Below, in pieces: positions 25,144 to 35,477 of a stretch of 64,000 nt of DNA. The translations under genes and the position numbers were made by a program. The notes below the pieces were generated by a model. That model did no database searches, had not been told where the DNA came from, and saw nothing but the letters and a program-made list of their open reading frames with translations. The stretch is from Zelopaecilomyces penicillatus (taxonomy: Eukaryota; Ascomycota; Sordariomycetes; Hypocreales; Pseudodiploosporaceae), in the NCBI GenBank assembly GCA_005765155.1, contig VCCP01000006.1, positions 2,926,501-2,990,500 on the forward strand, read 5' to 3'. How positions within the stretch are numbered: position 1 is the first letter of the stretch; each line of letters opens with the position of its first letter.

Positions 25144-26476
25144 TCGTGCTTGGTGTCTGCTGCCTACAACCACCTCCTGCATTCCTCCCGTATTTGTCCG
25201 TCCTGCTGTTCCTCGCCCTATGGATATGTGGTAGTATCACGAGTGTGATGTCGGGATGCAACATGACTACGAAACCCTTCACAGCTACATGCTCTAGAGC
25301 TATATTGGAACACTAACTCACGGGGTTACATTCGTATTCTAGATGATTACCAGCAACAGCCATTGCAACCACAGCTCCCGGTCCAACCAGAATGATGGTA
25401 ATCATTAACATGGCCACTAATAGTCTCTCAGCCCACCAGCCTGGGCGTATTTGGCAAGGCATATCAATGATTTGTTATGAATATAGGGTAAATATGATAC
25501 CAAAGACATAGAGCAATATCATGAGAGCATTTAACAGATCATGTGTCTCTAACTCTAGAGAAACGGCAGACACCACATATACTGCTGGTTCGTTTCATCA
25601 TTGCTGGCCGACTTTATGTATGTTTTAGCTATGTGCCATATATTGCAAATTCTCCGTACTCTTATTGTCATAGTTGTTGACTGTATAGATGAAATAACAA
25701 TTCAGAACAGGTGTGAAATTTTTGGCGTTCAACATTAACCAAGCGTGCTCCAAATTTAGTGATGTTTTGCAAAAGTTAGTTTTTGACACAATGATACCTC
25801 TGACAGTTGCTACCTAATCGAGAAGCTATGAAAGGTGTTAATCTACTGCCATCAACTCTTAAATAACTCAAGATGTTGTTGCTATTGTAGATATTTAGAT
25901 GAGTGTGACCAAGCTTTCAATTGTGAGAGTTGCATCTTGCATCTATACCTTATAAACATCGGCATCGACAATTACAGCTCGATTATTGTAAGGCCTTCAC
26001 TTTCCAAGTCTTTAAACCCCAAATAAAAACATAGCATTATGCTTCAATAAAGCGTTGAACTATTCTGGTTTCTCAAGTCTGTGTTTGCAATAATTCTCAC
26101 ACCCTCATTTTCCCCAATTACTCTCTTAATTTTGCCTAAAGCAACTGATGACCTTCTCAAGGGTGAAAAAAACTCGACTGTGGCAGAAATTCAAGTTCCC
26201 TGACCAGTGTTAATAAATGAAGTAAATACAAACTCAGTTGTGGTCCTGAGAGATATACTTGGAACAATAAATCTTCCCTAGGAAGATAAAATGCCTATAT
26301 ATCGAGTCAATGAGGATTAAATCCAGAGGCACCATGTTGGAGAACGTAATGCACTCGTTGCATCATCAATGCAACTCAACTGGAGCAGCTCGTTGCCGGA
26401 ATCTAATCAGTGGACAGGGAGCAGCAAACAGTTGCAGTTTACAGTGGCGGAGTTGAGCAGGCGTCTGATAGCCACA

Positions 26477-26484
26477 TCACGTGA
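26477..26484. promoter_or_regulatory. TCACGTGA E-box palindrome upstream of RAD3/XPD
   Basis: The 8 bp palindrome with a CACGTG core lies about 140 bp before the XPD start codon. CACGTG is bound by bHLH factors such as Cbf1 or SREBP-type proteins; use here is inferred. Confidence 0.4.
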
Positions 26485-26623
26485 CTTGGCGACGATTTGG
26501 CACGTCACCGTCCCAAGGCCCTGGGGCACTTGGTTGAAATCACGTCTCACAATCCAAGGGCACCCAACTTCACTTTCTATCGTTAGCCTGCTGGGCATAG
26601 TCCGGCCTAAAAAGCTGCCTAAG

Positions 26624-29549
26624 ATGAGGTTCAATATCGAGTGAGCCAAAGTCGCTGCCGTATGTTCCATGTAGCGTGACTAACTCTCATCAGCGACCTC
26701 ACCGTGCTTTTCCCCTACCCCAAGATATATCCAGGTACGTAGCAATTGTTCGGCAGAGGTTTGTATGGACTCCGTAACTAATCCATCTGTCTTGCCCAGA
26801 GCAATATGCGTAAGCACAACCAAACCAGCATGTAGTGTTATACTGACATGTAATCATGCCTATCAGCTACATGTGTGATCTCAAAAGTAGTGTCCTCCCA
26901 CCACATGCTGTTCTGACACCAGCCCCATCTTGCAGCTAACTAACCAGCCCGCAATTTGCATAGAAACCCTTGATGCGGGCGGTCACTGCGTCCTTGAAAT
27001 GCCTTCAGGCACTGGCAAGACCGTTTCTCTTTTGTCCCTGATTGTTGCTTACCAGCAACAAATGCCCGAGAAGCGGAAGCTCGTTTACTGCTCACGTTCG
27101 TACTAACCATTCTAGCCTGTCATCAAACCTGTACTCACATATTTGATACAGGTACAATGTCTGAAATTGAAAAGGCTCTCGTCGAGTTGCAATCTTTGAT
27201 GAAATACCGAGCAGAGCAACTTGGATATGAGGAGGAGTTTCGCGGCCTGGGATTAACAAGTCGAAAGAATTTGTGCCTTCATCCATCAGTAAAGAGAGAA
27301 AAGAGTGGCTCAATTGTCGATGCTAGATGTAGAAGTTTGACAGCAGGATTCGTCAAGGAGAAAAAGGAGCGAGGCGAGAGCGTCGATGTCTGCGTCTACC
27401 ATGATGTATGCCGAGCTAGCTTACTCTTCACACGCCTTACCTTGACAATTGCTAACTTCACACAGAATCTTGATCTTTTGGAACCACATAATCTCATTCC
27501 AAATGGAGTTTGGTCCTTTGACTCGCTTCTACGGTACGGAGAGGAACACAAACAGTGTCCATACTTCACAGCACGGCGCATGGTAGGTGATCAAACGTGA
27601 ATGAGTATATTTCTTCATATACTAACTGAGGTTTCTCATTACAGATGCAATATTGCAACGTTGTGATTTTCTCATATCATTATTTGCTGGATCCCAAAAT
27701 AGCCGAACGCGTCACCAAGGATTTCTCAAAGGACTGCATTGTCGTATTCGACGAGGCTCATAATATCGACAATGTCTGCATTGAGTCGCTCAGCACTGAC
27801 ATCACAGAAGATTCATTGCGGAAAGCAACTCGTGGAGCGCAAAACTTGGAGCAAAAAATAGCTGAAATGAGGGAAACTGATCAACAGCAGTTGCAAAATG
27901 AATATGAAAAGCTCGTCCAAGGACTTCGGGAAGCAGACGAAGCCCGGCATGAAGATGCCTTTATGGCGAATCCTGGTACCAATAGCCCGATACCCGTGTC
28001 GTACTGACTACTTGGCTAACATAAGCGATAGCCTTACCAGCAGACCTTCTACAGGAAGCGGTGCCTGGAAATATCAGACGGGCGGAGCATTTTGTCGCAT
28101 TTTTGAAGCGGTTCATTGAGTACCTGAAGGTTTGTGGTACTCTATCTCAGGGCTTTGTGTACTCAAAATCTGACTTTTGAATGGTAGACACGGATGAAGG
28201 TCCGCCAGGTGATTTCGGAAACGCCGCCTTCTTTTCTAGCTCATCTCAAAGAACATACGTTCATTGAGAAGAAACCGCTGAGATTCTGCGCAGAACGGTT
28301 GACTTCGCTAGTTAGAACATTGGAACTCACTAACATAGAAGACTACCAGCCATTGCAGGAGGTAGCGACATTCGCGACCCTGGTCGCTACATACGAGAGC
28401 GGGTTCCTGCTTATCCTCGAACCATATGAATCAGACACTGCTGAGGTACCCAATCCAACTCTTCATTTCACGTGCCTCGATGCTGCCATTGCCATCCGGC
28501 CCGTGTTTGAGAGGTTTTATTCTGTCATTATCACATCGGGAACCATTTCTCCGTTGGAGATGTATCCGAAAATGCTAGATTTTTCTACTGTTGTACAGGA
28601 GTCGTATAGCATTACTCTAGCTCGAAGATCCTTTTTGCCTATGATAGTTACTCGAGGTAGTGACCAAGCCTCAGTCTCGTCGAGCTTTCAAGTTCGAAAT
28701 GAGCCCAGCGTCGTTCGAAACTACGGCACCCTTCTGACAGAATTCGCAAAAATTACACCCGATGGAATGGTTGTGTTTTTCCCTTCATATCTTTATATGG
28801 AGTCTATCATCAGCATGTGGCAGGGAATGGGAATTCTGGATGAGGTTTGGAAGTACAAACTCATTCTGGTTGAGACTCCTGATGCCCAAGAAACCTCGCT
28901 CGCCCTCGAAACATACCGCACTGCTTGCTGCAATGGTAGAGGAGCCATCCTGCTGTGCGTCGCTCGAGGGAAAGTCTCAGAAGGAATTGACTTTGACCAT
29001 CAATATGGCCGTACTGTGCTGTGTATTGGTGTCCCCTTTCAGTATACCGAATCACGTATTCTAAAAGCCAGACTTGAGTTTCTTCGCGAGACGTATCGCA
29101 TCAAGGAAAACGATTTTCTGTCTTTCGATGCCATGCGTCATGCCGCGCAATGCCTCGGCCGAGTTTTACGAGGCAAAGATGATTATGGAGTTATGGTCCT
29201 GGCAGATCGCCGCTTCCAGAAAAAGAGAATACAGCTGCCCAAATGGATTAATCAGGGCCTTCTGGATGCTGAGAGTAATCTAAGCACGGACATGGCGGTT
29301 AGTAGTGCTAGAAGATTCTTGAAGACAATGGCCCAACCGTTCAAAGCAAAGGACCAGGAAGGAATCAGCACATGGGGATATGAAGATCTCATGCAACACC
29401 AAGAAAAGATGAATCTGGAGAGAAACGCTGAGGCTGAGGAGGCAGCTCGCAACGCCGCTTCCGCGGCAGCTCTCAACAGCATAAACAAGGCCTATGAGTA
29501 TGATGACGAAGATTTAGACCAGGAAATGATGGAGTTGGAAGGGTTCTAA
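26624..29549 (+). CDS. RAD3: TFIIH 5'-3' DNA helicase RAD3/XPD
   Basis: ATP-dependent Fe-S helicase of TFIIH, acting in nucleotide excision repair and Pol II initiation. Ten exons: 26624-26640, 26694-26734, 26800-26809, 26867-26886, 26964-27095, 27152-27405, 27466-27582, 27645-27975, 28032-28129, 28188-29549. They sum to 2382 nt, 793 residues (yeast 778). Walker A PSGTGKT carries K48, the position known to be essential in yeast and human. The four Fe-S cysteines are present at 115, 133, 154 and 189. DEAH is at 233-236. The C-terminal helicase motifs VVFFPSYLYME, GKVSEGIDF and QCLGRVLRGKDDYG are intact. The protein ends in an acidic tail. The first 29 codons are spread over four exons, one only 10 nt long. 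The intron after codon 73 uses the unusual donor GTTCGT. Frame was kept across all junctions. Very secure. Confidence 0.95.
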
Positions 29550-29930
29550 ACACTCTCTGCTCCTTTTTTTTGCTGATTTTACATGCATCACACTTCATTG
29601 GCTGTATCGGCTCATAAATAGGCGCACCGAAACCCGGCTCGTCACACAGACAGATATCCCCTAGATGGGAAAGGGATATGTAGGCGTTACTTCCGCACTG
29701 GCTTCCGACATTAAATTGGAAATAACTATATAGAAGGTTTTATTATTAAACCAAGGCTAAATAACAACGGGTATCTATCTATCCATCATATACATGGCAG
29801 TCACCTCATGAAATAAATTTGAAGAAAAGTCGTGATCAAAATACCGGCTGTGTAGATGGTTCCTTTGAGAGCGTGCAGGACATGTGCTACATATTAAAGC
29901 ACAAGCCACAGGTCGTGACAAGTAGCCAAT
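29550..29930. other. Convergent 3' intergenic region
   Basis: A 381 bp interval between the ends of XPD and the DDHD gene. It is AT-rich, with T-rich stretches suited to 3' end formation on both strands. No gene seen. Confidence 0.6.
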
Positions 29931-32900
29931 TTACTTGATTGACGGCAAATGACGTTTCGTGGCTTTGACAGCCCTCATAGCGGGTATGGTACTTGCGCGG
30001 CCTGGTTTCCTCCCAACTTCCATACAGAGCATACGAATAAAATCGTTGTTCGTCCAGTAGCTTGAATGTGCACTGAGCATGTTGAGGTACTGAATTTCCA
30101 AGGGACCACCACCAGACCTCAAAAAGTAATCAATTTGACCATTATCGTTGAGAAGGTAGGTCTTTTTCTCTGCGATTTCCTCACGGGTAAAATCGTGAAC
30201 TTCGAGCTCCAACTGTGAAGGCAGACGGACTGTGGTCGGGCGTTCAGGTTCGAGTGCAAGAAGATCTTGGGTTGGTGACATTCCTGGAACGACTGTTCGC
30301 ATTGCATCTCCCACAGACTTCAGCAAGGAGACAGAGGTGTTCGGAACATAGGCCACTTTGAGGCTGGACGCGTAAGCCGGGTCCACAGCCCCATTGAGCA
30401 AATAGGCGATTGGGTCTTCTTTTGCGAGAACATTGTAAATGTTTTCGACAGCCAAACAGCCAAAAGTACCAACGTCTCCGACAATATCCTTGGAAAAAAT
30501 GTCTGCATCGTTGGCACCAGGCTTCATTTGTCCACGGCGGGGGACGAGAGCGCCCCTTTCGAGCAATAAGAAGAAGCCGGCGGGACTCCCTGCGAGGAAA
30601 AGATTCTTCGTGTCAAACTCGAAGAAGCGTGTCTCTGGCTCACGCTGAGATAAATCAATCCGCGGTACGGTAGTCGGCTGGCGGGATAATATGTCAATGG
30701 CCATGACGCTGCCAAGGGAGTGTGCAATGAGATGTACGTGTCCCTTCTCGGCAAATCCTGGGTTATTTCGGCACCAAAGGCGATAAACCCTATTTGCTTC
30801 CGAAACCAATGCCTTGATCATCTTCCCTTTGTGATGAGACATGTAAAAGGGAATGTCGAACATGACATCTGACATCATGCTACGAACTGCAGGGATGGTG
30901 TCGGGTTCGATATCTTTCAGTCCAAAGGGCTCAGGCATGTTGGTAGACTCAGATCTAGCTTCTTCATGCATCGGACCACCATCCTCAAAAGACAAACCCA
31001 TTCTCCAATTCAACGGCAGAACCATTACGCCGTTTTGACCCTCCCGAAGAACTTGCTGCACGACGGGGCTTCCCATTTCCAGATTCACGGCTCGACGAAA
31101 ACTGTTAATGGCATGTGTGAAATGAAAGCTCTCGACTCTCTCAGCAAACTTCTGGCCAATCCCATGGGCTACAAGAACAAGATCGGTGACTTGTCCACGT
31201 TCTTTTTCAGCCTTACAAGCAGGACAGAGACCAACCGCAACACCCTCGTTCGATTCAGTGCTAGCAGAGCTGCTCGGCTTCGTTGGTGCCTGCTTCTTGT
31301 AATGACTGCGCTCCCAAATCTGCCGGTCGAAGCCTCTGACGACAGGAATACCGACCGTGATTCCTTTCATAATCCTAGGCACAGGCCGCCTTCCATAGTA
31401 TGCCGAAGGTGTGAGCGCCGGCTTCAGTAGAAAGGCTTGTGTGGCATCCTTGTAAATGACATGATAGCTAGAATAGGCACGGTGAGTCGATTCCGTGCTG
31501 GTCTTCGGGCCTGTTTGAAATGCTTCAATGGATCCTTGCGCCACAGCTTCTCCGCGGAAACAGCGTGCTGAACAATAAGAATCTGAGGAAACTTGAGGTC
31601 CGAATTTGTCTTGCTTGGTGGCTTCGATTTCATTCAGGGGCTTTGGCCAGAGTCGGTGCGAAATCTTTTCTTCACCAAGTGGCCCCACGTCAATTGCACA
31701 TCGTATCTCATCCATCCAAGTTTCCGTCCAAGGCCGCAGTTCACCATAGCCTGCTTCTAACTGATTAGCCACAGCTGGCAGAACTGGATCCATGGTATCC
31801 CTGAGGAATTGTCAGCAACTCGCAGAGCAAATGTATATCACAGGGGAAGCACGAACCTGTAAAACCAAGTGGCTCTCATCACAACCGCAATGTCATTGAT
31901 AGGAGACCAGTATATAGGCTTCATTTGAAGCATTGGCAGTGACACCATGTGCAACCTGGCCACGCCGACTGCAACCTCGACCGAGCTACTGGCGCCTTTT
32001 CCATCTTCGGTTGTAACAGCGTCCCGTGCAGCTTCCAATCCAGCGTCGTGCAACATTTCAACTCGGTTCTCATCTTCCACATGAACATCTTCGAGTGGCG
32101 GGGTACCGGCGCCTTGAAAGGATGATGGTAAAGGTGGTGGTCGAGAATCGATGCTCCTGACTCGTACGAAAGGCATACCGGAAATGCCATCGTCAGCAGC
32201 AGTGGCACGCAAGGAGTTGCGAATGTGAACAGGTGTTTGCGATCGAGGCGAGGGGCTTACAATCGGAGACTCGGTCCCTCGTGAACGGCCTTGAAAGCTC
32301 AGTACGGCGTCATCTGAATGTCTGTTATGAGTTATATCGTGATTGTGAACAGCGATGGGTTTCGAGGCTTTAGGGCTTGATAAGGGAACGGAATTGATAG
32401 AGTCTCCTCTTGGACGGCTAGAGGATGAGCTTTGCACGGAGACGGGTCGAGCGTCGGCAGAGTTGCTAGACGAGCCTTGTAGACGGTTGACTGCTAAAAC
32501 AACAGAATGCATGACCTCCTCAACTCCTAGCTCGGGATCAGCCTTTCTAACCAAGGCGCAAAACCCTTTCTGTAGTTCTTCAGAAACATCTGCTTCTAGC
32601 TGTGGGCAGCAATGGAGCATAGACGAGCTAAGTGAAGCTGCGAGTGTTGGGGCAGGAACATCTGGCCCAAGGGGGTTGTTTCGATGTCGGTTCCAGTGTG
32701 TATGTGCCAAAGCTTGAATGAGTCTGTCGCGCTTCCCCGAGTAGGCTTTGTCTATTGAGGCATCCGGAGCTCGTCCATTCCTTACATCTTCGTGATGGTG
32801 GCGATCAGAATCGGAAGCAAGACCCAGCCAGGCCTTTTCGAGCGCGTTGTTATCGCCGCGGGCAAATGGTCGAAGATTGCCTTTTGAGGCTCGAGGCTCG

Positions 32901-33061
32901 GCGCCACTGGCGGCTGTACCAGCTGAAAAGAGATCATCAATTGGAATTGCGGATGAGTAGAAGAACTGAGCCTCGGCTGGGGGCATGCCGTCCTCTTTGT
33001 CAGTCTTGAGCACTGGTGCCAGGCGGCACTTGGGCCCAAATGTGTGTTCCGTGGATGCCAT
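29931..33061 (-). CDS. DDHD-domain phospholipase (PA-PLA1 type)
   Basis: Intracellular phospholipase A1-like protein, the family of mammalian PA-PLA1/DDHD2 and yeast Ddl1, which hydrolyses phosphatidic acid and related lipids at membranes. Exons 33061-31857 and 31800-29931 (56 nt intron, GTTCGT donor, CAG acceptor) give 1024 residues. The N-terminal half is long and Ser/Pro-rich, with a WWE-like stretch (IYWSPINDIAVVMRATWFYR, 383-402) crossing the splice site. The alpha/beta-hydrolase part has LVLVAHGIGQKF, then the nucleophile motif AHSLGS with Ser763. The first residue is Ala, where the family often has Gly. The downstream segment FFLLERGALVPRRG and the C-terminal H-x3 region with WTNNDFI belong to the DDHD domain. 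Start is the first ATG, close upstream of a GA-rich leader. Confident in family; substrate not shown. Confidence 0.9.
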
Positions 33062-34808
33062 GGCGACGAGATGCGAAGGAGGAGAGAAAGGAAAGCAGAA
33101 GAGAGGACAGACTCAGGCCGATCTTGAATCTGGCAGCGAAGCCATATGAGCAGACAGCGGCAATGCTAGTGACGGCACCTGCAAGAGGCAGCAGAAGAGA
33201 TAGGTGAATGGCTACATGCACACGGGGCTCTGTACGCTAGCATGAAGCAGCGAGGTTGTAGCAGCACGTTTGAGTGGAAACAAATAATTCGCTGACGCCT
33301 CGATTCGCTTGTCGCTTCCTCCACCGCGGGTGCTAATGGTAATATGGCTTGTCAGTGAGGAGGACGAGGAGACCAGAGCTTGCATACAATGATGCGATGA
33401 TGAGGCTACAGGAAATCGGCCAAGGCGGGATGACGTGGTGGGGAGTCAACATTGTTGGGACTTGTAGGCTGTAGGGGTACTAATATAGGCTTAATACCTA
33501 GGCTACTGTCTGGTACCAGTAGAGCGTCTCAGTGGAGTCATTGAGTGGCTTGGACGTCCCACTGTAACCAGGCTGGCTGACAACAGGGTGCAAAAAAACA
33601 CCACCGATACAACAGTGCCTGAATATCTAAGATACCTGGTATTACTAGATAGGTAATTATTTACTTCACTGATATTGCTATATATTTATAGGTATTGCTA
33701 GCGATTTCTGGATATTGCTAGAGATCTCTAGAAATTTACAGAGATTTCTACATATCAGTAAATTTATCAGTTGAAGTCCCTCAGGGTGGTCCTGGCTGTG
33801 TTTTTTTGCACCCTGTTGGCTGAGTTTGTTCATGATTCGTGATGGGAGCTTGATTCTGAGCTTACTGAAACAACCGCCGCTTTTAGTAATTTCAGCTTCA
33901 CTGGCAACATGCATCTGCATACGAATCACATCACAACATGCCGCGCGTACGGGCAAGTTTGGTTGCTGCTCTTTGCGCTGGATGCATGCCTCGTTGGGGC
34001 CTGGAGCTGGCTCGGTGTCACGGATCTTTGCGTGTCATGTGCCCTTGGCTGGTGTCTGTATATTGGCGCGTGAGAACACAACACGACGCGCTTCCCCCCC
34101 ATTCAAGTCCCCATCTCTCTATTTAAGGCCACAATCAACTTTGCTTTGGTCCCATGGATAAAGCCTCCATATTAATCTAGCCCAGCTCACATGAGCCAAC
34201 AGTAGCTATGGAATCTTGGTTGTTGTTCATGTCTATTGAGTTCGAATGTTAGTAGCAAGCAGCGGAAAGAAGTTGTACCCTCTTGGATAAATCGCGAACA
34301 TTTAGAGTCGAAGACTATTTGGCTTTATCATTTCTACAACGCATAGAAAACCAACTCATAACAAGATGGAGCGGGACTTCCAGTGGGTGCACCTATACGA
34401 TGTTTCTCGGAACGCCAATGCGCCACGTTTCAGTCACGGCCATTACCTCAAGGCTTGTTGTGCTAATTAACATATTGCTCCAACGATGACTATAGTACAT
34501 ATGTCATTGAAACAATTTCTACAACAAAGCTGGAGTGCTGTTAAGAACCGGCATGCGCATGCAGTCTGTCATGTTGCGATATATTGCACCAGGCTAACCA
34601 ACGAACCATCATACAACTTTAAAACTACAACTGTAGCTATGAAGTACACAACTTACCTTACCAACAGTGGTCTAAACTCTCAGCGCTGTATATTCAATCT
34701 GGTTTATCACCAAAATTACTACCTAGTGTATAGTTTAACTTCGGAAATGTGACAGACAGGCCAATGTTTTGAACTAGAGGTTAATTCTCCAACCTTTCCG
34801 CCAAGTCT
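33062..34808. other. Intergenic region holding an inverted-repeat element
   Basis: DDHD promoter followed by the 238 bp TIR element at 33581-33818, then about 1 kb with no supported gene. Open frames at 33826-34161 and 34486-34752 have no recognisable features. Confidence 0.55.
33581..33818. mobile_element. MITE-like element with perfect 21 bp terminal inverted repeats
   Basis: The left end CAACAGGGTGCAAAAAAACA (33581-33600, plus C601) is repeated in inverse orientation at 33798-33818 without mismatch. The element is 238 bp and is flanked by the direct repeat GCTGA (33576-33580 and 33819-33823), which fits a target-site duplication. The interior is AT-rich with three copies of a GATATTGCTA-like decamer and palindromic AGATCTCTAGAAATT stretches, and it has no coding capacity. 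The size, perfect TIRs and lack of a gene fit a miniature inverted-repeat transposable element mobilised by a transposase elsewhere. The superfamily is not assigned: a 5 bp duplication does not match the TA of Tc1/mariner. A diverged partial copy lies at 61561-61635. Confidence 0.78.
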
Positions 34809-35322
34809 TTATAAAAGGAAATGAGTGTTTAGACATGTAATATCACTCACTATATCAGCGAAATTTGAGGGGCTTAAAGGAGCCCGGAGCTTTTCTCTTT
34901 CTAGTTTTTGGGTCATCGAAACGGATATCAGGAAGGTCAACCTCAACAAGTGTAAACTGGTGGCATAAAACAATGCTGGGACCTGGACCTCGGATATTGT
35001 CGGAATTAATGTAGACTTAAAGAGACGCATCATGTATTGATGGGCGTTATGTTTGGGCTGCCACTGTAGGTCGGGAACGGCCTCTGAATACCTCCTCCAG
35101 TTCAGTAAATCTGATTTCTTAATCCTTCCCAAAATCATATCGGCGGAAATCTAAGGGAAGGGATGCAAAATACAGCGATAACAAACCGAAAAAAAAGGAA
35201 TAGAGAGCCCATTCTAACATTAGATCCCAACTTACCTCGGGATGTAAATCACTTAGAATGCCTAAAAGGTGTGTATGAAAGAGTTTATGTTGGCATTCAC
35301 GACGGCTCTCCCTCGGTGGCAT
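34809..35322 (-). CDS. Possible small gene, 142 residues, unknown (perhaps decayed)
   Basis: Candidate two-exon gene: 35322-35236 and 35150-34809, with an 85 nt intron that has an excellent GAG/GTAAGT donor and CTTAG acceptor. The splice keeps the frame and gives 142 residues, with FHTHLLGILSDLHPE joined to ISADMILGRIKK. I do not recognise it. Within exon 2, the +1 frame downstream (about 35025-34863) reads as a well-behaved hydrophilic protein (HQFTLVEVDLPDIRFDD, then a Lys/Arg-rich end). This suggests a frameshift or a missed exon. It follows the MFS gene on the same strand and begins about 155 bp past its stop. Low confidence that it is functional. Confidence 0.35.
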
Positions 35323-35477
35323 TACACCTATAAGTTACAATCAATCCATCTTTGCTCATCAACGGTATTCATTCAAATCTACCGGTATCATTTCTCATGT
35401 CTTGGGGCAGAAATCCCATGTCAGGTTAAAATCTAATAATTATGAGAGCATGCTTTTCGCTGGCGTCTATTTCCGTC

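Larger units (their letters stand above)
16652..26623. other. Large region (about 10 kb) without a convincing gene
   Basis: No frame on either strand has both an ATG start and protein-like character; the longest (20572-21036, 154 codons) begins at TTG. Contents seen: a 19-G run at 17706-17724; a 15-G run at 25129-25143; trinucleotide-like tracts at 18600-18627 and 18641-18670; a GGTGT repeat at 21437-21463; a perfect 12 bp inverted repeat with 3 nt loop at 23612-23638; a TATA-like site at 23399; and several TAGGTACCTA-type motifs. The last 2 kb (24.4-26.4 kb) look more AT-rich. The part near 16.65-17.2 kb probably includes the 5' leader of the zinc-finger gene. Long upstream regions are typical of developmental regulators, so regulatory sequence or non-coding transcripts are plausible, but this is inference. 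Confidence 0.5.

Noticed and set aside
24400..26400. Possible decayed retrotransposon in the AT-rich part
   Set aside because: No reverse transcriptase, integrase, LTR or TIR could be recognised by eye; a few protein-like phrases are not sufficient.
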